A stretch of 13,675 nucleotides of DNA from CAYRDC01 sp964422925 (GTDB taxonomy: Bacteria; Bacteroidota; Bacteroidia; Chitinophagales; S012-47). Position numbers and translations under genes: made by a program. The stretch is from assembly GCA_964422925.1 (NCBI GenBank), contig CAYRDC010000039.1:1-13675 (forward strand). Reading direction: 5' to 3'. Shown piece after piece: positions 1 through 5,453 of this stretch. Under the pieces are notes generated by a model. That model saw nothing but the letters and a program-made list of their open reading frames with translations, searched no databases and had not been told where the DNA came from. Within the stretch, counting starts at the first letter, position 1, and each line of letters begins with the position of its first letter.

Positions 1-140
1 GCCAGGTCGGTCAGGTCAAGATGCAGGGTGATATGACGGATATCCACGCTGTCGGAGCGCGGGTCCGTGGGGTAAGGTTGCGCCTGAGTCAGGGTGCCCG
101 TGACAAAAAGCAGAGCGAAAAGAGCGGTCATTGGTTTCAT
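1..140 (-). CDS. Secreted protein, N-terminal fragment (probable M1-type metallopeptidase)
   Basis: This is the 5' end of a leftward gene that runs off the left edge; 46 residues are visible. It starts MKPMTALFALLFVTGTLTQA, a clear signal peptide with likely cleavage near the TQAQ sequence, so the product is exported. The mature start holds the stretch SDSVDIRHITLHLDLTDL. This resembles the first beta strand of Bacteroidota M1 aminopeptidase-N-like proteins, which often begin with 'SDSIDVLHY.I.LDIT'. The zinc site lies outside the window, so the family call is inference from about 18 residues. The ATG at 138-140 is supported by the signal peptide and by a TATCTTTG box 6 nt upstream. A longer leftward frame (16-234) covering the same bases codes for nothing recognisable and is a shadow. 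Confidence 0.6.
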   Translation of the reverse strand, partial: MKPMTALFALLFVTGTLTQAQPYPTDPRSDSVDIRHITLHLDLTDL

Positions 141-146
141 ACCGAT

Positions 147-154
147 CAAAGATA
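147..154 (-). promoter_or_regulatory. Bacteroidota -7 box (TATCTTTG) of the leftward secreted protein gene
   Basis: Read leftward the bases are TATCTTTG, a perfect match to the Bacteroidota -7 consensus TAnnTTTG. The start codon follows after 6 nt, so the transcript would have almost no leader. No good TTTG -33 element is visible. Confidence 0.5.
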
Positions 155-210
155 AAAAGATCAGGGCTGCGAAAAGAGTGCCCATCAGCCGGCTCCCGCT
201 CCCGATTAAG

Positions 211-218
211 TATCTTTG
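211..218 (+). promoter_or_regulatory. Bacteroidota -7 box (TATCTTTG) of the THUMP methyltransferase gene
   Basis: TATCTTTG matches TAnnTTTG exactly and lies 18 nt before the ATG at 237, which favours that ATG over the TTG at 216 that lies inside the box. It is divergent from the box at 147-154, so the two genes share a 96-bp intergenic region. Confidence 0.55.
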
Positions 219-236
219 TGTTTTTCAACCACATTT

Positions 237-1394
237 ATGGAGCTAATTGCCAAAACCATGCAGGGCCTGGAAGAGGTGCTTGCCGCTGAGCTTGAATCGC
301 TGGGCGCCCGCTCCGTGCGGCCCCTGAGAAGGGCTGTGGCTTTCCAGGGCGACCGGGAACTGCTTTACCGGGCCAACCTGCAGTTGCGCACAGCCTTGCG
401 CATCCTTCGGCCGGTTTACCGGTTCCGGGCGGCCAGTACGGATTCCCTTTATCATAAAACCTGCACTTTCGACTGGTCTGCTTACCTGGGGCCCGACCAA
501 ACCTTTGCCATTGACGCGGTGGTGTATTCCGCGCATTTCCGCCACTCGAAGTATGCGGCCCTGAAGGTAAAGGATGCCATTGTGGACCAGCTGCGCAAAA
601 AGTACGGCAGGCGTCCATCGGTTGATACCCGGTCTCCGGACCTGCGCCTGAACCTCCACATCTCTGAACGGGAGGTAACCCTGGCGCTGGATGCTTCGGG
701 CGATTCGCTTCATAAAAGAGGCTATCGTCAGGAAGGGCATAAAGCCCCGCTGAATGAAGTGCTGGCAGCAGGCCTGGTATTTTTAAGCGGCTGGGATGGT
801 AGCCGCCCCCTGGTGGATCCCATGTGCGGCAGCGGCACCATCGTAGTGGAAGCGGCCATGCTCGCCAGCCACATTCCACCCGGTATCCTGCGGCAACGGT
901 TTGGATTCATGGGCTGGAAAGACTATGATCCCGCTTTGTGGGACCACATCCGGCAGGAAGCCCGGGAAGCCATACAGCAACCCGACCTTCGCATTCTCGG
1001 CAGCGACATTGCCAGGCGGGCGGTTGACATGGCCCGGCAAGCCGCGCAGGTCATAGGCGCTGACCGGCATATCCGGTTTAAACAATCTTCCATCAAGGAC
1101 CTCGAGCCACCCTGGCCTGACGGGGTGCTCATCATGAATCCGCCTTACGGAGAACGCATGCAGGACAGGGACCTGCACAACTTATACTCCATGATCGGGG
1201 AACGCCTTAAACATCATTTCACTGGTTATGAAGCATGGGTGTTTGCCCCGTCAGGGCCCGCGATGAGCCAAATCGGTCTGCGGCCTGAACGAAAGATTCC
1301 GCTTTTTAACGGAGCGATTGAATGCAGCTACCGGAAATTCGCTCTCTATACCGGCAGCCGGAAGAAAAGTAAAAGCCCGGCCGGCAGTGAATAA
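237..1394 (+). CDS. THUMP-domain class I SAM-dependent rRNA methyltransferase (RlmL N-terminal type)
   Basis: Predicted 385-residue RNA guanine-N2 methyltransferase, like the N-terminal half of E. coli RlmL (which makes m2G2445 in 23S rRNA) and the stand-alone YpsC group; it should act on ribosomal RNA in the cytoplasm. The N-terminal ferredoxin-like and THUMP region covers roughly residues 1-155 and ends near the family motif HKRGYR (159-164). The methyltransferase domain has SAM motif I DPMCGSGT (194-201) and the catalytic NPPYGERM (301-308), the (N/D)PPY signature of exocyclic amino-group methylation. The RlmK half of E. coli RlmL is absent, as is usual for this shorter form. The ATG at 237 is chosen because MELIAKTMQGLEEVLAAEL is a normal family start; an upstream in-frame TTG (216) falls inside the promoter box. 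The exact target nucleotide is inferred from the family. Confidence 0.9.
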   Translation: MELIAKTMQGLEEVLAAELESLGARSVRPLRRAVAFQGDRELLYRANLQLRTALRILRPVYRFRAASTDSLYHKTCTFDWSAYLGPDQTFAIDAVVYSAHFRHSKYAALKVKDAIVDQLRKKYGRRPSVDTRSPDLRLNLHISEREVTLALDASGDSLHKRGYRQEGHKAPLNEVLAAGLVFLSGWDGSRPLVDPMCGSGTIVVEAAMLASHIPPGILRQRFGFMGWKDYDPALWDHIRQEAREAIQQPDLRILGSDIARRAVDMARQAAQVIGADRHIRFKQSSIKDLEPPWPDGVLIMNPPYGERMQDRDLHNLYSMIGERLKHHFTGYEAWVFAPSGPAMSQIGLRPERKIPLFNGAIECSYRKFALYTGSRKKSKSPAGSE

Positions 1395-1445
1395 GAATAT
1401 GCCCGAAACCTGAACCTCTTCGACAGATTTCTGCAAAGATTTTCC

Positions 1446-1453
1446 TACCTTTA
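1446..1453 (+). promoter_or_regulatory. Possible -7 box (TACCTTTA) of the cpaM/HgcAB-like operon
   Basis: TACCTTTA matches TAnnTTTG in all but the last base and lies 27 nt before the TTG at 1481 and 45 nt before the ATG at 1499. It is the best candidate in the 86-nt gap after the rRNA methyltransferase gene. Transcription from the upstream gene is also possible, since no terminator is visible between them. Confidence 0.3.
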
Positions 1454-1480
1454 TTACGGATGTAGATTAACCGGAATGTT

Positions 1481-2143
1481 TTGAGTACCTACATCTTCAT
1501 GAAAGTGCTGGAATCGGTGCCGGGCCGTTACGACCGGATCATGCGCTGGCTTACCCGCGGAAACCTGGTCTCCGCTTACGACCGATTAACGGGCCACATT
1601 GGCCCCGGGCAACAGGTGCTCGACCTGGGATGCGGTACGGGAGAACTAGCGTTGCGGGCCGCAAAACGCGGGGCAACCGTCAAAGGAATCGACATCAACC
1701 CCGGCATGCTTGAGATTGCCCGCAAACGGGCTGACGAGGCCGGCCTCTCGGAACGGACGGAATGGGAAGAAGCCGGTATCGTGGAATTGGAAGACTACCC
1801 GGAAAGCTATGATGCCGTGACCAGCGGTTTGTGCTTCTCCGAACTTTCGCTGCCGGAACAAAAACTTACTGCCGAAACAGCGTACCGCCTGCTGAAACCG
1901 GGCGGCCTTTTCCTGCTGGCTGATGAAGTCAGCCCGACCCATTATCTGAAACGCGTCCTTAATGGCCTGTTGCGCTGGCCCCTGAAAGCCATTACCTGGC
2001 TGCTCGTTCAATCAGGCACACGTCCGTTGAAAAATCCTGAACAATTGCTTAGGGAATGTGGCTTCGAATTGGAATCGGTACGTATGAACCGTATGGAAAA
2101 CTTTATCGAGCTGGCCGCCCGTAAACCCGGAAAGAAAACATGA
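1481..2143 (+). CDS. cpaM: Class I SAM-dependent methyltransferase, corrinoid protein-associated (CpaM-like)
   Basis: A 220-residue Rossmann-fold methyltransferase. SAM motif I is VLDLGCGTG (46-54), followed by the ribose-binding acidic residue D71 in GIDINPGM, and the post-motif-III segment LLKPGGLFLLAD (137-148). The N-terminal segment MKVLESVPGRYDRIMRWLT and a hydrophobic stretch around 157-178 suggest attachment to, or work at, the membrane. The gene overlaps the HgcAB-like fusion by 4 nt (ATGA), so the two are almost certainly co-translated. From memory, NCBI curates a family called corrinoid protein-associated methyltransferase CpaM beside HgcAB-like fusion proteins, and this gene fits that description in sequence and place. 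The acceptor is unknown; the corrinoid or a small molecule handled by the partner are candidates. The start is uncertain: TTG at 1481 (MSTYIFMKVLE) or ATG at 1499 (MKVLE). Confidence 0.8.
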   Translation: MSTYIFMKVLESVPGRYDRIMRWLTRGNLVSAYDRLTGHIGPGQQVLDLGCGTGELALRAAKRGATVKGIDINPGMLEIARKRADEAGLSERTEWEEAGIVELEDYPESYDAVTSGLCFSELSLPEQKLTAETAYRLLKPGGLFLLADEVSPTHYLKRVLNGLLRWPLKAITWLLVQSGTRPLKNPEQLLRECGFELESVRMNRMENFIELAARKPGKKT

Positions 2144-3300
2144 TAGCTGTCCGGTATATATTGGCTGAACTGGCAGGGTTATTATTCCGAATGTTCCCCT
2201 TCCCGGTAAAAACCGGTTTGATTACAATAGGCCATCCGGACAGGAGTGCGCCTGTTTTGGTTACCTGCAATTACCTGTTAACCGTAGAGCGGGTGAAAAG
2301 AGCGTTGAAAGGCTTGGATTGCTATCTTTTGGTGGCCAATAGCCGTGGCATTAATGTATGGTGTGCCGCTACGGGTGGAAATTTTACCCATCATGATGTG
2401 ATTTCTATATTGAAAACCAGCGGAATCGAAAAACGGGTAGATCACCGTAAGGTGATATTACCCCAATTGGCCGCGACCGGGGTGGAAGCTACCGTAGTAC
2501 AGCACAAAAGCGGTTGGCGGCCGGTATGGGGCCCGGTATATGCACGCGACCTGCCGGAGTTTCTCTACGGTAATTATCAAAAAACCCGGGCCATGCATTC
2601 GGTCCGGTTTCCGTTGGAACAGCGATTGGAAATGGCCGCAGTATGGGCTATTCCGTTTTCCTTTATTGCCACTTTTATCTTTTACTGGATTCAGCCTGCG
2701 TTGATGTGGCAGGTTCCCGTCCTGATTTGGGCAGTATCCATCGCGTTGTTTGCGGCTTTCCCATGGTATTCTCCCTGGCTCGAGCAGTTGCAAAACAGTT
2801 TTTCATTCAGTCGCTATACCATATTATTCGATTTCGGACTCCACACCCTGATCCTGTGGGCTGCCTATATGGCCGGATTGCTGGCCGTAGCTGCGATTTC
2901 CGGTCATTGGACTGCCTCTTTCCTAACCGGTTGGAGCCTGGCCGGATTTGCCATTATACTGTTCCTTGCCCTGGATCTGAAAGGCAGTACTCCGGTTTAT
3001 AAAAGTGGGCTCCATGAGGACCGTTTCCTGAAAGTGATAGTCGATGCTTCGCGGTGCAAAGGAGCTGCTTTTTGCGAAGCGGTTTGCCCCCGTGATTGTT
3101 TCAAGGTAGATCCAGAAAAAAGACTGGCCTTCCGGCCGGGCGATGACCGCTGTGTTCAATGCGGGGCTTGTATTGTGCAATGCCCTTTTGACGCGTTATA
3201 TTTTAAAAGCCCGGATGGACAAACACTGCCACCCTCTGTGATCAGAAAATACAAGCTCAATCTCCTGGGAAAGCGGATGATTCCGCCCGAACACAAATAA
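2140..3300 (+). CDS. HgcAB-like fusion: membrane corrinoid protein with C-terminal ferredoxin domain
   Basis: A 386-residue protein joining two parts that are separate in mercury methylators. Residues 20-165 form an HgcA-like corrinoid-binding domain. The cap-helix motif is NVWCA (72-76), with C75 in the place of the cysteine that ligands cobalt in HgcA, followed by DHRKVILPQLAATGV (101-115), very close to HgcA. About four membrane helices follow (near 168-188, 190-208, 228-253, 260-281). Residues 298-352 form a two-cluster ferredoxin like HgcB. The second motif is classical (C338, C341, C344, C348-P). The first is C306, A309, C312, C316-P, with an extra C320, so one usual ligand is replaced by alanine. 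After the cap cysteine the usual A-G-K is A-T-G, and the tail has no cysteine pair. The domain order and family are clear. The role, probably methyl transfer through a corrinoid re-reduced by the ferredoxin, is inference, and mercury methylation should not be assumed. Base composition looks less GC-rich than its neighbours. Confidence 0.85.
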   Translation: MIAVRYILAELAGLLFRMFPFPVKTGLITIGHPDRSAPVLVTCNYLLTVERVKRALKGLDCYLLVANSRGINVWCAATGGNFTHHDVISILKTSGIEKRVDHRKVILPQLAATGVEATVVQHKSGWRPVWGPVYARDLPEFLYGNYQKTRAMHSVRFPLEQRLEMAAVWAIPFSFIATFIFYWIQPALMWQVPVLIWAVSIALFAAFPWYSPWLEQLQNSFSFSRYTILFDFGLHTLILWAAYMAGLLAVAAISGHWTASFLTGWSLAGFAIILFLALDLKGSTPVYKSGLHEDRFLKVIVDASRCKGAAFCEAVCPRDCFKVDPEKRLAFRPGDDRCVQCGACIVQCPFDALYFKSPDGQTLPPSVIRKYKLNLLGKRMIPPEHK

Positions 3301-3330
3301 AAAAAGGCCCCACGCCAGACGTGAAACCTT
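3300..3330 (-). terminator. Intrinsic terminator of the first RRM gene
   Basis: In the leftward RNA an 11-bp stem (arms 3320-3330 and 3304-3314, loop 3315-3319) is followed by a run of U. Three of its pairs are G-U in the leftward RNA and would be A-C mismatches in the rightward RNA, so the hairpin works in one direction only. The U-run abuts the TAA stop of the HgcAB-like gene. Confidence 0.8.
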
Positions 3331-3357
3331 CCAATACACTATCGGACAAACGCAGGC

Positions 3358-3609
3358 TTAATACTGCTTGCGCGGACGTGCTTCGTTTACTTTAATGTTA
3401 CGACCTTGTACGTCCGAGTCGTTTAATTCCTCAATGGCCGTACGGGCAGCATTGTCATCACTCATTTCCACAAAGCCAAATCCCTTGGAGCGGCCTGTGA
3501 ATTTGTCCATAATAACTCTGGCTGAATCTACCTCACCGTAAGATGAGAAAAGATCCCGCAGGTCGTCATCTGTCATCTGATAATTCAGATTTCCTACGTA
3601 AATGTTCAT
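3358..3609 (-). CDS. RRM-domain RNA-binding protein, copy 1
   Basis: An 83-residue protein that is essentially one RNA recognition motif. RNP2 is IYVGNL (3-8) and RNP1 is KGFGFVEM (42-49), with the aromatic residues expected to stack on RNA bases. A short basic tail, ARPRKQY, follows; Bacteroidota relatives often carry a longer Gly- or Arg-rich tail. It should bind single-stranded RNA in the cytoplasm and may act as an RNA chaperone or post-transcriptional regulator; no target is known from the sequence. The start at MNIYVGNL is chosen because both copies begin there; the in-frame extension to 3642 lies in the leader. It differs from copy 2 at 9 of 83 positions, including Y24/C24 and E26/A26 near the loop after helix 1. 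Confidence 0.93.
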   Translation of the reverse strand: MNIYVGNLNYQMTDDDLRDLFSSYGEVDSARVIMDKFTGRSKGFGFVEMSDDNAARTAIEELNDSDVQGRNIKVNEARPRKQY

Positions 3610-3752
3610 GGTAAAGCATTTAAACACTTTACTCTCCGTCAATTGCGGCTTTGTCCGGGATTTGTCTGTATGGTAGGTAAATCAGGGATAGGTCGAATTC
3701 AGGAGTAGTAAAGCAGTTGTTCGATTACTTGAATCGGTTTGAAAAATAGTTA
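3610..3752 (-). promoter_or_regulatory. Long conserved 5' leader of RRM copy 1
   Basis: About 145 nt separate the -7 box from the start codon, far more than at other genes here (typically 6-45 nt). Blocks such as GCGGCTTTGTCCGGGATT and GGTAAATC (plus-strand reading) are shared with the leader of copy 2, with small compensating indels. A small stem CGATT/AATCG (3722-3736) is kept in both. Such leaders suggest post-transcriptional control, for example autoregulation by the RRM protein or cold-shock control; this is inference. Confidence 0.5.
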
Positions 3753-3758
3753 ACGATA

Positions 3759-3766
3759 CAAAGATA
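3759..3766 (-). promoter_or_regulatory. Bacteroidota -7 box (TATCTTTG) of RRM copy 1
   Basis: Read leftward it is TATCTTTG, an exact TAnnTTTG match, 150 nt before the start codon. The same box is at the same distance in copy 2, which makes it likely to be functional. No strong TTTG -33 element is seen. Confidence 0.65.
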
Positions 3767-3933
3767 CAGAAATATCCTTGCATTGGAACACTTTCCTGAA
3801 AAAAGCTTTTGCGAATATCATGGCATCCTACTTTGATTATCAATATCATTTACATCAGACAAGGCAAAAGCGTTGCCCGAAACTAAGGCAATCCAACCGG
3901 TTTATTGACGGAAAAACATCACGGCCCCCACAT

Positions 3934-3964
3934 AAAAAAAGGTTCCACGTCAGCGTGGAACCTT
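3934..3964 (-). terminator. Intrinsic terminator of the second RRM gene
   Basis: A perfect 11-bp stem (AAGGTTCCACG at 3939-3949 with CGTGGAACCTT at 3954-3964) with a 4-nt loop, followed in the leftward reading by seven T. The rightward reading has no T-run. It lies between the RRM copies, so each is its own transcript. Confidence 0.88.
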
Positions 3965-3992
3965 AACAATACACTATCAAACTATTGCAGTA

Positions 3993-4244
3993 TTAATACT
4001 GCTTGCGCGGACGTGCTTCGTTTACTTTAATACTGCGACCTTGCACATCTGAGTCATTTAACTCTGCGATGGCTGTGCGGGCTGCACTGTCGTCCTTCAT
4101 TTCCACAAAGCCAAATCCTTTGGAACGGCCTGTGAATTTGTCCATAATAACCCTGGCTGAATCTACTGCACCACATGGTGAGAAAAGGTCCATCAGGTCG
4201 TCATCTGTCATCTGATAACTCAGATTTCCTACGTAAATGTTCAT
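3993..4244 (-). CDS. RRM-domain RNA-binding protein, copy 2
   Basis: The 83-residue paralogue of the neighbouring RRM protein, 74 of 83 residues identical, with intact RNP2 IYVGNL (3-8) and RNP1 KGFGFVEM (42-49), so it should bind RNA. Its changes cluster outside the RNP strands (N9S, R18M, S23P, Y24C, E26A, S50K, N53S, E60A, N71S), which may alter partner contacts or RNA preference rather than destroy binding. It lies downstream of panB on the same strand, but has its own promoter box and leader, so panB read-through would only add to its expression. The preserved frame and RNP motifs indicate that both copies are under selection. Confidence 0.93.
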   Translation of the reverse strand: MNIYVGNLSYQMTDDDLMDLFSPCGAVDSARVIMDKFTGRSKGFGFVEMKDDSAARTAIAELNDSDVQGRSIKVNEARPRKQY

Positions 4245-4388
4245 GTTAAAACGTTTAAAAACTATACTCTCCGTCTTAGCGGCTTTGTCCGGGATTCGTC
4301 TGTGTTAAAGGTAAATCTGGGAAAGGTCGAATTTGGAAAAGTAGAGCGGTTGTTCGATTGCTTGAATCGATTTGAAAAAAATTAATAA
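4245..4388 (-). promoter_or_regulatory. Long conserved 5' leader of RRM copy 2
   Basis: Counterpart of the leader at 3610-3752, equal in overall length and sharing several sequence blocks. The small stem is conserved as CGATT/AATCG around GCTTG (near 4355-4369), where the loop base differs from copy 1 but the stem does not. This pattern hints at selection on structure, though one stem of 5-6 bp is weak evidence. Confidence 0.5.
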
Positions 4389-4393
4389 CCCGA

Positions 4394-4401
4394 CAAAGAT
4401 A
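4394..4401 (-). promoter_or_regulatory. Bacteroidota -7 box (TATCTTTG) of RRM copy 2
   Basis: An exact TAnnTTTG match in the leftward direction, 150 nt before the start codon, the same spacing as in copy 1. Sequence similarity between the copies ends just upstream of it. Confidence 0.65.
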
Positions 4402-4476
4402 CAGGAAATAAACAGGTAATAGGGTGATTTTCGGGAAAAATCTTTGATTTATAGGTAAATATTTCTGAAATTCAAT

Positions 4477-5292
4477 CTAATATTGTTCTTCCGGGCTGGG
4501 AAATGACCCGCTTTTAATGTCTTCAATGTACCTTTCCGTAGCCTCCTTAATTTCCTCATACAAGTTGAGATACCTTCTGAGGAACCGGGGATTGAATTCA
4601 TGGGTAATGCCCAACATATCGTGCATGACCAGTACCTGGCCGTCACAGTGTTGTCCCGCCCCGATACCAATGGTTGGAATATTCACGGATTCGGTTACTT
4701 TTCGGGCCAAGTCGGCAGGGATTTTCTCCAGCACAATGGCAAAGCAGCCGATTTCTTCCAAGAGGGCAGCATCTTCCAGCAGGCGATTGGCTTCCTGTTC
4801 TTCCCGGGCCCGTACGGTATAGGTTCCGAACTTGTAAATGGACTGCGGGGTCAGGCCCAAATGGCCCATAACGGGCACCCCGGCTGAAAGAATCCGTTCG
4901 ATGGATTCCCGCACTACAGCCCCGCCTTCCAGTTTCACGCCATGCGCCCCTGATTCCTTCATAATACGGATCGTGGAATTCAGCGCTTCCTTGGAATTGC
5001 CCTGATAGGAGCCGAAAGGCAAATCAACGATTACCAGGGCTTTTTGCGTACCGCGCACCACGGAAGAGGCGTGGTAAATCATCTGTTCAAGGGTTATCGG
5101 CAAGGTGGTTTCGTGCCCGGCCATTACATTGGAAGCCGAATCGCCTACCAGCAACACATCGATCCCGGCCGCGTCCAGGATTTGCGCCATGGAATAATCA
5201 TAAGCTGTTAGCATGGCAATCTTTTCGCCTTCCCTCTTCATCGCCTGCAGGGTGTGCACGGTGATGCGCTTTACTTTTTTGGATACCGACAT
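4477..5292 (-). CDS. panB: 3-methyl-2-oxobutanoate hydroxymethyltransferase (PanB)
   Basis: A 271-residue full-length PanB. It transfers a hydroxymethyl group from 5,10-methylene-tetrahydrofolate to 3-methyl-2-oxobutanoate to give ketopantoate, the first committed step of pantothenate and coenzyme A synthesis, in the cytoplasm. Family motifs are in order: TAYDYS (29-34), VGDSASNV (49-56), VDLPFGSY (89-96), KLEGG (120-124), GHLGLTPQS (143-151) and VLEKIP with the probable general base E189. The Mg ligands expected from E. coli PanB (D45, D84, E114) correspond to D51, D90 and E122, all present. The ATG at 5290-5292 is preceded by a TAACTTTG promoter box. No other pantothenate gene is in the window, so it appears to stand alone, with two RRM genes downstream on the same strand. 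Confidence 0.97.
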   Translation of the reverse strand: MSVSKKVKRITVHTLQAMKREGEKIAMLTAYDYSMAQILDAAGIDVLLVGDSASNVMAGHETTLPITLEQMIYHASSVVRGTQKALVIVDLPFGSYQGNSKEALNSTIRIMKESGAHGVKLEGGAVVRESIERILSAGVPVMGHLGLTPQSIYKFGTYTVRAREEQEANRLLEDAALLEEIGCFAIVLEKIPADLARKVTESVNIPTIGIGAGQHCDGQVLVMHDMLGITHEFNPRFLRRYLNLYEEIKEATERYIEDIKSGSFPSPEEQY

Positions 5293-5318
5293 ACAACGGG
5301 TTTTTAAACGGGAAAATT

Positions 5319-5326
5319 CAAAGTTA
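5319..5326 (-). promoter_or_regulatory. Bacteroidota -7 box (TAACTTTG) of panB
   Basis: Read leftward it is TAACTTTG, an exact TAnnTTTG match, 26 nt before the panB start codon in the divergent region between panB and the lipoprotein gene. Confidence 0.5.
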
Positions 5327-5435
5327 TAAACTTTAGCGGGCTTTATGTCTGGTCATTGAAAGGTAAAATTGACAGGCTGCAGGAAATGTTATGGCAATTT
5401 AGATTTCCTTAACGGGCATTCGCGGGCTAAATGCG

Positions 5436-5443
5436 TAAATTTG
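5436..5443 (+). promoter_or_regulatory. Bacteroidota -7 box (TAAATTTG) of the lipoprotein gene
   Basis: TAAATTTG matches TAnnTTTG exactly, 10 nt before the ATG at 5454, implying a very short leader. Confidence 0.45.
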
Positions 5444-5453
5444 CGCCCGCTGC

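Larger units (their letters stand above)
3304..4401 (-). repeat. Tandem duplication of a whole RRM transcription unit
   Basis: Two direct copies, 3304-3766 and 3939-4401, each 463 bp long. Terminator stem, stop codon, start codon and -7 box are all offset by exactly 635 bp. Each copy holds promoter box, about 145-nt leader, 83-codon RRM gene, a short 3' UTR that includes CAATACACTATC, and the terminator. Similarity stops just beyond the -7 box; the 172-bp spacer (3767-3938) shows no gene that I can support. Confidence 0.85.

Noticed and set aside
235..879. Long leftward open frames antisense to the THUMP methyltransferase (also 243-740 and 783-1178)
   Set aside because: Their translations are low in hydrophobic order and match nothing, while the rightward frame carries full family motifs; they are shadows of a GC-rich gene.
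2340..2400. Calling the fusion a true mercury methylase (HgcA + HgcB)
   Set aside because: The cap cysteine is kept, but the following motif, one ferredoxin cysteine and the C-terminal cysteine pair differ from proven HgcA/HgcB, so only 'HgcAB-like' is supported.
3778..3966. A 62-codon rightward open frame in the spacer between the RRM genes
   Set aside because: It runs into the terminator hairpin of the opposite-strand gene, has no promoter box before it, and encodes a basic peptide without motifs.
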